Shown here: positions 11,958 to 24,160 of the stretch, in pieces
How positions within the stretch are numbered: the stretch's first letter is position 1
How the letters are laid out: each line of letters opens with the position of its first letter
Made by a program: the position numbers and the translations under genes
NCBI GenBank assembly: GCA_036417435.1
Contig: CM070905.1
Span: forward strand, 19,135,592 to 19,199,591
From: Inia geoffrensis
Taxonomy: Eukaryota; Chordata; Mammalia; Artiodactyla; Iniidae
Reading direction: 5' to 3'
Length of the DNA: 64,000 nucleotides
The notes under the pieces: generated by a model
Told to the model about the DNA's origin: nothing
The model's database searches: none
The model's input: the letters and a program-made list of their open reading frames with translations, nothing else

Positions 11958-13197
11958 TTGTCCCCACTTTAGTCTTTAAATAATTCTGTTATTCCCTGAA
12001 ATCTTAGGAACGAAAAAAAAAAAAGTGCACTTTCAGCAGACTAAATGCACTTATGAAAGAAACATCACAAATAGTTTCAAAGTGACTGAGTTGCAGATCT
12101 GGGCTACATTTGACCACATAACATACTTGCTCAGACCCTGTCCCGCTCCCCAAATCTTCTACTATTACTTCCCATTGCTGTCCCGCTGTAAGATAACTGC
12201 CCCAAGAGCCAGGAAACACTGTACAAAGGGCAGTCCCCTATGATCCAGAACAGAGCCGGGGAAAGACACGGGCTGGCTCAGGCGGAGAAGCAGACGACCA
12301 GACGCCTCGCGTCCTGGAGGGGGCAGTGCTGTACCCACTCGGAGTACGGAATTGCTTTCCTTGCCTGAAATGTTTCGAGGAGCACCACTCCCAGGAGATT
12401 TATTCAAGCTCTTATTCACAATCATGGTATGCTATTCAACAGTGTTACTGGCCAAGAAACTTACCGGGAGAAAAGGCTCATGCAGGATTCAGCTATGGTG
12501 CCGTTGGGAGACAACATGCACAAGGCTGGAGTGCTGGGGTACTTTGACTCAGGAGACCAATATATAGTGCCGTTATTTATTTATTTATTTTTCTAATAAC
12601 AAGAAAGTATAGGTCTGGGAATCCAAGGATTAGAAGTAGGAATGGTCCCTCTTCTCATTATTAAAACTACTCATGGAGGTTTCTGCTCCTGTTCCCACAA
12701 CTTTGGTCTAGAGGCACTCAGGAAGGAATGCTTCCACCAGGAAATACAACAATGACTAAATTATATGCGTAGGAGAGATTGTCAACCAGCTCTTTTGGGC
12801 TTCTCAGACTACTAAACCAACAGGCAGAGAAAGGGGTCAATTTGATGCCTGGAAGGACTGACCTCAATTGCCACGGGCAAAGTGAGTTGCTTCTATGATG
12901 TAAAGGCACAGAGGACTACGTCGGATTCACTGGAACCCCTTTTAGTACTTCCAGCTCCATAGTAACAGTCATGGAAAAAAACCCATAGCAGCCGACTAAA
13001 GGCAGAACTGCCAAGAACTCAGCCTTTTTCAGGAACAAAGGCCCAGTTCAACACAAATAGGTAAAAATACTCTGAGTGGCTGAGCGCTGGCAGAGGGCAA
13101 GGGCAACATGGGGTGGATGGTAGAAGAAGGAAGTAATAAATGTCACCAATTAGAGAAATGTGACCAGTTATAGAAATGGAGGCTGCAGCAGCCTTGC

Positions 13198-13400
13198 ATT
13201 TTTTTTTTGCAGTATGCAGGCCTCTCACTGTTGTGGCCTCTCCCGTTGCGGGGCACAGGCTCCGGACGCGCAGGCTCAGCGGCCATGGCTCACGGACCCA
13301 GCCGCTCCACGGCATGTGGGATCCTCCTGGACCAGGGTACGAACCCGTGTCCTCTGCATCGGCAGGCGGACTCTCAACCACTGCGCCAACAGGGAGGCCC
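13198..13400 (-). mobile_element. CHR SINE, short form
   Basis: This minus-strand copy has its T-rich tail at the left and its head (AGGGAGGCCC) at the right. It is flanked by GCCTTGCAT and GCCCTGCAT, a target duplication with one mismatch. Confidence 0.92.
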
Positions 13401-13451
13401 CATGCCCTGCATTTTTATGCATATATTAATCAAGGGTTTCTTTTTGTTTTC

Positions 13452-13660
13452 CACTTCCTTATTTTTTTTTAAATTGAAGTATAGTTGATTACCAATATGT
13501 GTTAGTTTCAGGTGTACAGCAAAGCGATTCTGTTGTGTGTATATATATATATTCTTTTTCAGATTATTTTCCATTATAAGTTATTACAAGATATTGAATA
13601 TAGTTCCCTGTCCTTGTTTATTTCATATATAGTAGTGTGTATCTGTTAATCCCAAACTCC
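13452..13660 (-). mobile_element. L1 3' end, cetartiodactyl type
   Basis: The minus-strand tail TTTTTTTTAAATTGAAGTAT is followed by AGTTGATTACCAATATGTG and TGTACAGCAAAGCGATTCTG, which is the reverse of the L1 end seen at 11080-11140. Confidence 0.82.
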
Positions 13661-14395
13661 TAATTTTTGTGGCAAAATATACATAAAACTTACCATTTGA
13701 ATCATTTCTAAGTGTACAGTTTAATGGCATTAAGTACATTCACAATGTTGTACAACCAACATCACTATTTCTAGAACTTTTCCATCTTCCAAATAGAAAC
13801 TCTGTACTCATTAAAGAGTAACTTCCCATTCCCTCCTCCTTCCAGTCCCTGGGAACCACTATTCTATAGTTTGCCTCTATGAATTTGTCTATTCCAGGTA
13901 CCTCAAATAAATGGAATCATATATGTCACTTTGTGTCTGGCGTTTTTCACTTATAATATTTTCAAAGTTCACCTGTGTTATAGTATGTATCAGAATTTCA
14001 TTCCTCTTTAAGGCTGTGTATTTCATTGTGTGTACATACCACACATTGTTTATCCTTTCTTCTGTGGATGGACATCTGAATTGTTTCCACCTTTTGGCTA
14101 TTGTGAATAATGCTTCTATGAACATTGGTGCACAAGTAACAGTTTGAATCTTTGCTTTCAATTCTTTTGGGTATATACAGAGAAATGGAATTGCTGGCTT
14201 ATATGGTAATTCTATGTTTAACATTTTGAGGAGCCACCAAACTGTTTTCCAGAGCGGCTGCATAATTTTACATTTCCACCAACAATGCACAAGCGTTCCA
14301 ATTCTTCCACATCTCATCAAAATCTATTATTTTCCGTTTTATTTTTAATTTTATTTTTAAAAATAATAGTCATCCTAATGGGTGTGAGGTGCTAT
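13661..14395 (-). mobile_element. Old L1 3' part
   Basis: Reading from 13670, AAAATATACATAAAACTTAC, then ACAATGTTGTACAACCAAC and TGTGTATTTCATTGTGTG are the reverse of an L1M 3' UTR and ORF2 end. An open frame at 13889-14320 on the minus strand is the decayed ORF2 C-terminus, with the L1-like MQPLWKTVWWLLK. Confidence 0.85.
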
Positions 14396-15798
14396 TTCTT
14401 CTACTATTTTACATGAGGAGCTGGTAGTATTAACTTTCCATTCTAGTTCAGAGGTCACCATATATGAGGAATCACATCTGCCTTGACATGGTACTGCAGA
14501 GATCCTAGACTTGAGATGAATTCAATGATGGATGAGGCTGACTCACCCTTGCTGGGGAGAGAAGGAGAATTCCTTTAAATGATGAGTAGTTACCTTGAAT
14601 TGGGCAGAAGTACCAAGTTTTAATGGATACAGAATAAAAAAGGGGTGAACCCTGAAAGTCCAAGTATCAGGGGGGAGGCAGGGGTTGACTCCTGCCAGCT
14701 GATTTCCAGGTTCTCAGCCGGGTACGGACATTGATTTTTTGAGGCCCTGATGGGAAACTGAAGTCTAAAGGGAAAGGAGAAGGAGTCAGGGCACTGCTAT
14801 TCCTCTCCCTCCCCGCTGCCTTGGGTCATGTCTCCAACAGCAGACACACCTCCTTTTTGGCTCTAGCTCCTACCATGCCCCAAATTCCTTTGGGTACCTC
14901 TGTGCTCCAGTAAATGGCTCTTCCCTTTGGAAAGAGCTAAAGGGAGGCAGTGGCTCCTTGCTGTTGCTAAGCTACAGGTTCTCCTAATGTCCTCTGTTTG
15001 ACACTCAGATCCTCATTCACCTGTAATAACAAATTCCCTACATTTAAGTCCCACTTGAAGGAATTTATGGGAATACTTGAAGTGGTTTCTGTTTTCTGGA
15101 TCAGACCTTGACTTATACTAGACCTAATAAGATGTCTGACCATATTCACTGTAGCTGGAACTTGATTAAATTCTTTGGCATGGGATTAATTCGTTCTGTT
15201 GTATAGACAGAGAAACGGAGACATGTTAAGGTAACCTGTAAAGACCACTTAGCCATTATCTGTCAGAGCTTAAACTGATGAAGGTTATAAAAAGGTCAGG
15301 TCACCTACCTAGATTCCTAATAATACCGAGTGATTCTTACGAGATGTGACAATGACACTTCCATCTATCACTCCTGCTTTTTACAACTTCAATCTTCAAC
15401 ACTTCCAAAACCTAATTTGTTGGTGTCAAAACTAATGGAGGTGGTACCATTCTGATGGGTTCTTTAATCAGGTTTTAAAAAACTTTTTCTAAAATGATCT
15501 TGGCTAAACCCTCATAAATAGGAAAAAATAAAATAGTCCAGTTACCTTGATTACAATATTATTTTTTTCTTCCTAGAAACTGCTAAACCTCATCACTAAG
15601 TCTATCCTTCAATAGTTTTCATCACACACAATCATTGAGTAGCTGTTTTTCATATTTAATAATTTCTCTTCAGAAATTTGTCTCCTCCTTCAATAATCAC
15701 AATCAAAGATTTTTCATTTGCTTTCTTTGCCTACTGTCTGTCCACGATTTAGAAACTTGCAATACTCTTAATATACTTGCTATATATATACATATATC

Positions 15799-15801
<3 letters not shown>

Positions 15802-15838
<37 letters not shown>
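15802..15838 (+). repeat. (AC)n microsatellite with adjacent (TA)n
   Basis: About eighteen AC units follow a TA-rich stretch from 15779. Confidence 0.97.
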
Positions 15839-15843
<5 letters not shown>

Positions 15844-16045
15844 GTTGCAGGGGAACTGGGGTTTCTACTCACTCAGAGATGTCAGCCAAAGAAATTAATC
15901 ATGACTATTATTAAGGTGTGTTGGGGGGTGACCACCAGCTTGTCCCCTTGTGCTTTTAAATCACCTTGTTCACTGGGACAGGAATAAAACACTAGACTTT
16001 TGGGTTTACAATGTTCTGGCACTGAGAAGGATCTTGGTAGATAGT

Positions 16046-16180
16046 CTAAACCAGTAGCTATAACCCTGGCTAGACATTAAAAACTGAACTAGAGAAGTTT
16101 AAACAAAATACCTGATGCCAAACTCGACCTGCCAAAATTCAATTTTAATTGGCATGGGTGGGGCTCGGTCACGGGCATTT
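16046..16180. mobile_element. MER5A-like hAT fragment
   Basis: ATAACCCTGGCTAGACATTA, then GGCATGGGTGGGGCTCGG and CACGGGCATTTTTAAAA match a MER5A end. The copy breaks off where L1 sequence starts at 16181. A possible remaining part lies near 17612-17690. Confidence 0.65.
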
Positions 16181-17068
16181 TTAAAAATAATAGCTTTACT
16201 GAGATAGAATTCATATACCATAAAATTTACCCACTTAGTATGTGCAGTTCAATGGTTGGTTTTTAGTATAGTTACAGAGTCACACAATCACACAATTAAC
16301 TTAGAACATTTTTATCTCCTCCAAAAAGAAACCCTGCACCTGTTAGCCTTCCCGTTTATCCTCAACCCCAGCCCTAGGTCACCACTAATCTACTTTCTGT
16401 CTCTATAGATTTCCCTATTCTGGACATTCATATATAATTCCTATTAATATAAATGGAATCACACAATATGTCATCTTTTGTGACTGGCTTCTTTTACTTA
16501 ACATGGTTGCAAGGTTCATCCGTGTTCATGCATACAATAGTACTTCTTCTATTACCAAATAGTATCGCATTGGATATATCATAGATCTATCCCATTTTGT
16601 TTATCTGTTCAGCACTTGGTGGATAGTTGGGTTGTTTCCATTTGTTGGCTATTATAAATAATGCTGCTATGAACATTCAGATCTAAATTTTTGTGTGGAT
16701 GTATGCTTTCATTTCTCTTGGGTATATATACTGAGGAATGGAATATACTGGGTCATATATGGTAACTCTAACCCTTTGAGAATATGTCAGCCTGTTTTCT
16801 AAAGTGGGTGCATCATTTTACATTTCCACCAGTAGTACACGAGGGTTCCAATTTCTTCACATCCTTGCCAACACTTGTGATTACCCATCTTTTAAAATTA
16901 TAGTCATCTTGGTGGATGTGAAATAGTGTCTCGTGGTTTTGATCTTCACTTCCTTGATGGCTAGTGATACTGAGCATCTATTCATGTGCTTACTGACGAT
17001 TTGTATACCTTCTTTAGAGCAGTGACAATTCTGACCCTTTGATCTTTTTTTAAAAATATATTTATTTT

Positions 17069-17261
17069 GGGCTTCCCTGGTGGCGCAGTGGTTGAGAGTC
17101 CGCCTGCCGATGCAGGGGACACGGGTTCGTGGCCTGGTCCGGGAAGATCCCACGTGCCGCGGAGCGGCTGGGCCCGTGAGCCATGGCTGCTGGGCCTGCG
17201 CGTCCGGAGCCTGTGCTCCGCAACGGGAGAGGCCACAGCAGTGAGAGGCCCGCGTACTGCA

Positions 17262-17279
<18 letters not shown>
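17069..17279 (+). mobile_element. CHR SINE, short form, inserted in the tail of an older SINE
   Basis: This is a full short-form copy whose A tail runs into a (TA)n stretch. It lies inside the A/T-rich tail of the minus-strand SINE that continues at 17280, so it is the younger of the two. Confidence 0.92.
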
Positions 17280-17295
<16 letters not shown>

Positions 17296-17505
17296 TATTT
17301 ATTTATTTGGCTGCGCTGGGTCTCAGTTGCGGCACGCAGGCTCTTTGCTGTGGTGCACCGGCTCTAGGGCGCGTGAGCTCAGTAGTTGCAGTGCACAGTC
17401 TTAGCTGCCCCGTGGCACGTGGGATCTTAGTTCCCTGGCCAGGGATCGAACCCGTGTCCCTTGCATTGGAAGGCGGATTCTTAACCATTGGACCACCAGG
17501 GAATT
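17280..17505 (-). mobile_element. Older CHR-related SINE, minus strand, hosting a younger CHR SINE
   Basis: The body reads TTTGGCTGCGCTGGGTCTCA through to the head CCACCAGGGAATTCCC. The outer target duplication CCCTTTGATC is found at 17035-17044, left of the nested CHR copy, and at 17506-17515. The element as inserted therefore spans 17045-17505, including the nested copy. Confidence 0.88.
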
Positions 17506-18184
17506 CCCTTTGATCATTTTTTAATTGGGTTATCTGCCTATTACTGAGCCATACATTCTTTAGCGGATATTTACTAGGAATCCACCATTACCCAGGCCCT
17601 GTCCTAGTTCCTCTGGGGGGTTCAAAGTCCACTAGGATGATTTTGTAATTTGCTAATATGCCATGACCCACAGTTTGAAAAATGCTGTGTTAAAGTCTGG
17701 CTCTGTGAATGTGTTCCTTGATTGTGTCTCCCAAAGATGGTGAACTTCTATCAAGCATTTTATAGAGAACCCCCCCGCCTTTCCAATGGGGCAATCTGGC
17801 AGTCACTACCTTAAACAAAAAGTCAAGCTTGGCATTGCCAGTAGCAGCACAGCCAGACTTTATATGAAGTGACATAGTGGGAGGCGCAAAACACCACCTA
17901 CGTGGGTATTCTTGACAGACATGTCCAGTCTGGATATAATCACAAAGAAACTTTTAGCTAAATTCAGATCTCTACTTGGTAACTGGCCTAGACTCTTTAT
18001 CAAAGGATTCCATGTCATGAAAAAGAGAGGGCGCTGATGAGACTGTTATAGATGAGTGGAAACCAAAGAGACATATTATGATGTGTAAACCTTGATTGGA
18101 TCCATGACACTTTTTCGGTAACTGGGGAAATTTGACTATAGACTGTATGTTGGATAAACTTTGAATGAAGGCTGGTTTTGTTAG

Positions 18185-18690
18185 GTGTGGTGTGGTAGTC
18201 AGAACAATGGCCCTTCAAAGGTGTCTATACCCTCATCTTGCGCACCCATGATTATGTTACTTTATAAGGCAAAAATGATTTTGCAGATATGATCAAGGTT
18301 AAGGACACTGAGTGGGGGAATTATCCTGGATCATCTGGGTGGACCAAATCTAATGACAAAGGGGAGAAGCAGCTTTCCTAGCTGGTCAGGGAGAGAGAGG
18401 TGACGATGGAAGAAGGCTCAGAGACAGGCTAGGTTGCTGGCTTTGAAGACGGAGGAGGAGGACACAGACCAGAGCGTGAGGTTGGCCTCCAGCAGCTGGA
18501 ACGGCAAGGAAGTGGATTTTCCCCTAGAACCTCCAGGAAGGAACGAGGCCCTGCAGACACCTTGCTTGATCTTAGCCCAATGAGACCTGTATTGGACTTC
18601 TCGCCTACAGAGCTGTAAGAAAATGAATCCGTATTGTCTTAAGCCACTGGTACACTGTTACGGCAGCAACATAAAGCATGTGGTAATAAT
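18185..18690 (+). mobile_element. MaLR solo LTR (MLT1-like) remnant
   Basis: GAATTATCCTGGATCATCTG, TTGCTGGCTTTGAAGACGG, CTAGAACCTCCAGGAAGG and CTTAAGCCACTGG are characteristic of MLT1-type LTRs of the old ERVL-MaLR family. No internal region was found, so it is a solo or decayed LTR. Confidence 0.82.
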
Positions 18691-19990
18691 GCGGGTGAGT
18701 AGGAGAATGCCCTTGTTCTTGGGAGAGCCATGCAGAGAATTTAAGAGTAAAAAGTCATGGTATCTTTAGCCTACTTTTAGATGATTTGGCGAGAGGGAAA
18801 TGTGTATGTATATTTGGAGAGGAAACTGAGAGGGGATGGCAAGATGTTAACGGTCAGTAAATCTAAGTCAGGGTATATATGCAGTCATTGGAATGTTATT
18901 TCGACTTTTCTATGGGTTTAAAACTTTCCAAATTAAAACAAGTTTAAGTTTAGGGGAAAAAAATCAGAAATGAGAAATAGATGGAAAATGGATGCACGTT
19001 TCAAACTCAGTATCTCCCCTGCCCAGAAAAGTTCCTAGAACAGCAATCTCCTAGGAATTGCTTCCTAACTGGATCTCTTGACAGTACTCTTTAAGTTTCT
19101 TCCCAGTGTGCTGAGTTTCGGGAAACAAAGGTTTTGTATGAGGTACAACGTGACTTGTATGGTGAGAATTTAATGCACTAAATTAAAAACATAAACAATA
19201 TTACTAAAACAGTCAGAGCTCTTGCAAACTGTTCATGCTGTTCCCCTTTCAGATCTGGAGAGAGAAAATTCAGCATGACAGCCAGTTATGTTCTGACATG
19301 TTCAATTCACGTAGGCATAAACGCAGATTTTCTTCTGTCATTTCATCTTTCTGTCCTTGTATAGGAATTCTGGAGTAGTTTACGTGCTCATGGGTGAGCA
19401 CAGAAAAACCATCATGCTCAAATAAGTCTCTTCTAGAAAAGAAAGGCTAGAGGTTTACTAAGGTGATGGCAGGGCAAAGGTCTAGAGACTGAAGCTCAGG
19501 CACCATTCTGCTACAGGCAGTTTTACCTCTACCTGGGTTCCCTGCCTGAGAGACAGACACAAAAGCATCACCCTTTTTATCAAAAGCCTGTATAGGCTGG
19601 GCTGGTGGCAAAACATCAGGGTTCAAACAGTGAGCCTCCAATTAAAGGCCAAGATTTTAATCACAGGTCAACAGAAGACGACTAGGTGGTAAGTTCAAAT
19701 AATACATTACAGGAGATTCATTATGTAGAAAAAACAACCCTGTTCCTATTTGACTCAGAACTGCATAAGTCATTTGACAAGAAATGCTTTAAATTTTCTC
19801 TACAATCATAGTTTTAATTTAAGTTGCCATTTTTCTTCCTGGGAAGCATAACTTTTGTCCCTTTGCCTGTATTAGTAGCAACATATTCTATACATTAAAG
19901 AGTTAGTCTTTTTACTTGACTAATTTGCAATCATTAATGTAAAATTACAGCTCAGACTGTAACAGGTAAACAGTTAAGTATCTTCACCTT

Positions 19991-20285
19991 GCTATGAACT
20001 GAGATGTAGTCCCCCAAATTCATATGTTGAGGCTCCCAACCCCAAAATGATGGCATCTAGAGATGGGATCTTTCGGAGGTAATTAAGTCACGATGAAGGT
20101 GGAGTCCTCGTGATGGGATCAGTACCCTTATAAGAAGAAACCTGAGAGAAATCTCTTGTTCTCTGAATTGGCCAGCACCTGGATCTTGGACTTCCCAGCC
20201 TCTAGGACAGTGAGAAATAAATTTCTGTTGTGTAAACCACCAAGTCCAGGGTATTCTGATAAGGCAGCCCAAGCAGACTAATACA
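19991..20285 (+). mobile_element. MST-type MaLR LTR remnant with internal deletion
   Basis: GAACTGAGATGTAGTCCCCC, then AGGTAATTAAGTCACGATGA, TTGGACTTCCCAGCCTC and GCAGCCCAAGCAGACTAATA follow the MST LTR order. It is shorter than usual, with its middle part missing. Non-coding. Confidence 0.8.
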
Positions 20286-20488
20286 CATCCTATACTCTAA
20301 GACTCCTTCTATGCTATCCTTACTCTTATTTAACTCCTTTACTTGTATATCAAGTAGTACATGAGTACAGACATACAGTCACCAAGCATTTATTGAGCAA
20401 CTGTTGTGTGTCTCACTCTAGGCCTGACATTCAACAATAAAATTCTAAAGCAATTGTGCTAGAAGCATGCTTGTCATTAACCCTACTC

Positions 20489-20700
20489 CTTTTTTTTTTT
20501 TTTTCTTTGTGGTACGCGGGCCTTTCACTGCTGTGGCCTCTCCCACTGTGGAGCACAGGCTCCGGACGCGCAGGCTCAGCGGCCACGGCCCATGGGCCCA
20601 GCTGCTCCACGACATGTGGGATCTTCCCGGACCGGGGCACGAACCCGTGTCCCCTGCGTCGGCAGGCAGACTCTCAACCACTGCGCCACCAGGGAAGCCC
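20489..20700 (-). mobile_element. CHR SINE, short form
   Basis: This minus-strand copy has a T-rich tail at the left and its head at 20700. It is flanked by perfect AACCCTACTCC repeats (from 20479 and from 20701). Confidence 0.94.
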
Positions 20701-21111
20701 AACCCTACTCCTTTGATAGTGCTGAATCCTGATCTGATCAAGGACCCTGGTTTCAAAAGCCTTTACAGGCACTTTCTGCTTTTATGATGATGTTTTTCTG
20801 GAAAACAATAATCATCAAGGAATTGACCAAGTTTTCTTATCAAAACAGCTTTATAATTGAAAGTCGTGATTCTGAGATATCAAATAAATGATGAACGCTT
20901 ACCAAAAATATGCCAAAAATGTAAACATACTAAAACCAGAACCCTAAGTAGCTAAAAAAATAGAAAAATTATATTCAAAATTCTATAAAATGGACAGAAT
21001 GTACTAAGTGTACTGATTATATAAAGGGCTCCAACCTATTCTAAAGTGTAAATACACAACATAAAAACACAACCTTACTGGACATAAAATATGACCTAAT
21101 ATGCTAGTTAA

Positions 21112-21149
21112 AGTGTGTGTGTGGGTATGCGCGCACACCCACACACACT
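21112..21149. repeat. GT/CA inverted repeat with CG-alternating loop
   Basis: A GTGTGTGTGGGT arm and an ACCCACACACAC arm enclose ATGCGCGC. The segment can form a hairpin and is alternating purine-pyrimidine. Confidence 0.85.
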
Positions 21150-21189
21150 CACAAAACCAGCCTATAAGTTTGAGAATCAAAGGTTGTCA

Positions 21190-22250
21190 TTTACACAAGG
21201 GCTTAATCTCCAAAATATACAAACAGCTAATACAACTCAATAACAAAAAAAACAAGCAACCCAACTGAAAAATGGGCAGAAGACCTAAACAGACATTCCA
21301 CCAAAGAAGACATCCAGATGGCCAATAGGCACATGAAAAGATGCTCAACATCACTGATTATTAGAGAAATGCAAATCAAAGCTACAATGAGGTATCACCT
21401 CACACCAGTCGGAATGGCCATCATTAAAAAGTCTACAAATAACAAACGTTGGAGAGGGTGTGGAGAGAAGGGAACCCTCTTACACTGTTGGTGGGAATGT
21501 AAGTTGGTACAGCCACTATGGAGAACAGTATGGAGGTTCCTCAGAAAACTAAAAATGAATTACCATATGATCCGGCAATCCCACTCCTGGGCATATATCC
21601 AGACAAAACTATACAGACAAAAAAAGATACATGTACCCCTATGTTCACAGCAGCACTATTCACAATAGCCAGGACATGGAAGCAGTCTAAATGTCCATCG
21701 ACAGATGAATGGATAAAGATGTGGTACATATATTCAATGTACTACTACTCAGCCATAAAAAGGAATGAAATAATGCCATTTGCAGCAACATGGATGGACC
21801 TAGAGATTATCATACTCAGTGAAGTAAGTCAGAAAGAGAAAGACACATGCTATATATCACTTATATGTGGAATCTAAAATATCACACAAGTGAACTTATC
21901 TGTGAAACAGACTCACAGACACAGAGAACAGACTTGTGGTTGCCAAAGGGCAGAGTGGGGGAGGGGTGGATTGGGAGTTTGGGATTAGCAGATGCAAACT
22001 GTTATATATAGAATGGATAAACAACAAGGTCCTACTGTATAGCACAGGGTACTATATTCAATAACCTGTGATAAGCCATAATGGAAAAGAATATGAAAAA
22101 GAAAGTCCCACCTCTGCTGGGACTTTCAGAGCTGTGCAGTTTTTCTGCCAGGAGCCACTGTATATATATGCATAACTGCATCACTTTGCTGTACAGCAAA
22201 AATTAACACAAACTTGTAAATCGACTATACTTGAATAAAATAAAATTTCT
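21190..22250 (+). mobile_element. 5'-truncated L1 carrying a foreign insert in its 3' end
   Basis: It starts in ORF2 (TTAATCTCCAAAATATACAA) and ends CTTGAATAAAATAAAATTTC. Open frames at 21318-21668 and 21518-21877 are decayed ORF2 pieces ending in SLICGI. About 55 bp near 22104-22160 do not belong to L1. The flanks AAAGGTTGTCATTTAC and AAAGGTGGTTGTTTAC may be target repeats. Confidence 0.88.
22115..22162 (+). repeat. 48-bp segment duplicated at 22696, lying in an L1 tail
   Basis: It shares 47 of 48 bases with 22696-22743 and interrupts the 3' UTR of the L1 at 21190-22250. Just before it, AAAGTCCCA at 22102-22110 is complementary to its TGGGACTTT (22118-22126), so it can fold back. Confidence 0.93.
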
Positions 22251-22695
22251 AAAAAAGGTGGTTGTTTACAGATGAGGGACGGAGATGCAGAAGAGTGAGG
22301 GAACCTGGCTAAAGACAGATGGAGAATTAGGGGTCGGGGGGCCTAGGAGCTCAGGCCTCAGTCTCACCGTTCTCTCCACATTCTGTGCCTCCCTTTTTGG
22401 TACCAAGTAGATGAGCACACTGACATATCTATATGTAAGTACAGTGAAAAGTTCCATGAAAATCGATACTAGGTAACAACAAGCAAAGAGCGAATTGGGA
22501 AGCAGCACATTATTTTCAGGCTGATGGCACTGCTCAGAGTTCTGATTCAGATTCAACTTGCAATAAAGTTGCACTTGAAATGCTTGGTTAGCTTGGAACA
22601 TGAATGAATCTTTCTTTAGCCAAGCCTGGCTACTTCGTAGGATGTCCAGCAACACAGGATATAAACAATAAGGTACCAGGCTTTTTTTCTGTAGG

Positions 22696-22743
22696 TGCTG
22701 GGACTTTCAGAGGTGTGCAGTTTTTCTGCCAGGAGCCACTGTA
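22696..22743 (+). repeat. 48-bp segment duplicated at 22115
   Basis: This is the second copy of the segment, with sequence around it that I do not recognise as repeat, so it is the likelier source. Its flanks do not carry the fold-back partner. Confidence 0.93.
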
Positions 22744-23799
22744 AGTTATGCATTCCTAGAAATAGCAATAGTTTTCTATAAAGAACATTTCTTAAGCTTC
22801 AAAACCGATTATCAACATATAGGATTAAAATAACTAATAATTATTTACTATAAGCTAAACATATACTTTGGTCTTTCAACTACCAAGAATTATTATAGAT
22901 TTCAAAGTCAAAATTTATACAGCATTGAACTTCCTCATAAAGTATTCCACTTTATTGATGATTCTGGTTATTTCTCAAATTGCCATACAATTTCCTTTTG
23001 AGAATTTTAAATCTATTCAGAGCAGACACTAAACAACTGATCTCAAGCAATGGCAATAATTCTGAAACTGAGCAACTAAGTGTCAGGTCTTCAAAGTAGC
23101 TCTCTGGGGAAGGGATTGAGCAATTGGTGGGGGGTCTTAGGAGGAAGACAAAGAAAGATATGGGAATCTCTGGGGCAAAGTATACTACAGAGAGGAGTAA
23201 ATGCTTCACATAAAATTGGCAGAAAATTGAAGATGGCTTAAGAGTAAGATATTTTTTCAGGGATAAAAAGAATGTTAGAATGATAGTGCATTTGTGAACA
23301 ATTGGTGAACTGGCAGTGAATACTAACAGGGTTTGAGGACATGCGGAAAATTTTTTAAGCAAATAAAAATTTAAAAGCTAAGTACTAATTACTCATGGTT
23401 AAATAACTGATAATGATGAACAGTGATACCCTGTACAGCCCCCTCTCACCTCAGTCTTATGCCCCCGAAAGAAGCACCTACAACTTTTTTAAAAAAACAG
23501 TTTCTGTTTCTAGTTCTTCCAGTGGTTATATCCACCACTGTATATAATCTGTGGAAACTGCTATGCATTGCTACATTCATTTGAGAATTTTTATACTGAC
23601 CTCCTGCTCCATGGAAAGGTTAGGAATTAGCTTACTTATGTCCCCTCTTCCCACCCCCCAATCATATCAATTTCCCCTTCTCAGTGTAGTTACATTATTA
23701 TTTTTCATTTTTCTACTGGTCTCTTTTTAACATATTTACATATTATCTTTACCTCTAGCAGTAGTACTCACCCTGCTCTAAGGTGCTTATTTGCTTAAT

Positions 23800-24160
23800 T
23801 CCCCCAAAGACTGTGAGCTCCCAACCCAGGAGGGAAGCAGGGTGAGATGCAGAAAGGGAGAGGGTTATGGGGAGGAGATGCTGGAGGAGTTGATACCTGA
23901 GCTGTATCCTGAGAGCCGAACTGGACAGGTACAGGAGGCAGGGGTGGGATGAGCAGAGGGCATCTCAGGAAGAGGAAAGGGCATGGGCAAACACATAGAG
24001 GGAGGAAAGAGTATGGTAGACTGGGAACAGGAGAAGGTTCAGTAAGATAGGGGCGAGAAGGCAAGGGGTCCTTCGTCATCTGGCAGGGAAGTAAGCCTGC
24101 AGCAGAGAGCAGCTACCAGTAGAGATGGCATAAGGGAGAGAATAGCAGGCATGGGACTTT
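23800..24160 (-). mobile_element. Possible L2 remnant
   Basis: A purine-rich stretch (GGGATGAGCAGAGGGCATCT, AAAGGGCATGGGCAAACACA, CTGGCAGGGAAGTAAGCC) resembles a reversed L2 body. A forward L2-like end (AAAGACTGTGAGCTCC) lies just before it. Confidence 0.5.

Larger units (their letters stand above)
16181..17545 (-). mobile_element. Old L1 3' part, host of nested SINEs
   Basis: It starts TAATAGCTTTACTGAGATAG (reverse of an L1M 3' end), passes through TGGAATCACACAATATGTCA and AATGCTGCTATGAACATT, and resumes after the SINE pair as TTTTTTAATTGGGTTATCTG. It appears inserted in a MER5-like element on its left. Confidence 0.82.

Noticed and set aside
17067..17513. 148-residue open frame
   Set aside because: It runs through two back-to-back SINEs, and the same residues recur in every CHR copy of the window, so it is repeat translation and not a gene.
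18185..18690. Endogenous retrovirus with genes
   Set aside because: Only LTR sequence is present here and at 19991 and 36899. No gag, pol or env content was seen near any of them.
22266..22655. 129-residue open frame on the minus strand
   Set aside because: There are no splice sites, no family resemblance and no codon pattern suggesting constraint. Next to EXOC4 exons, which are plain to see, it looks like chance.
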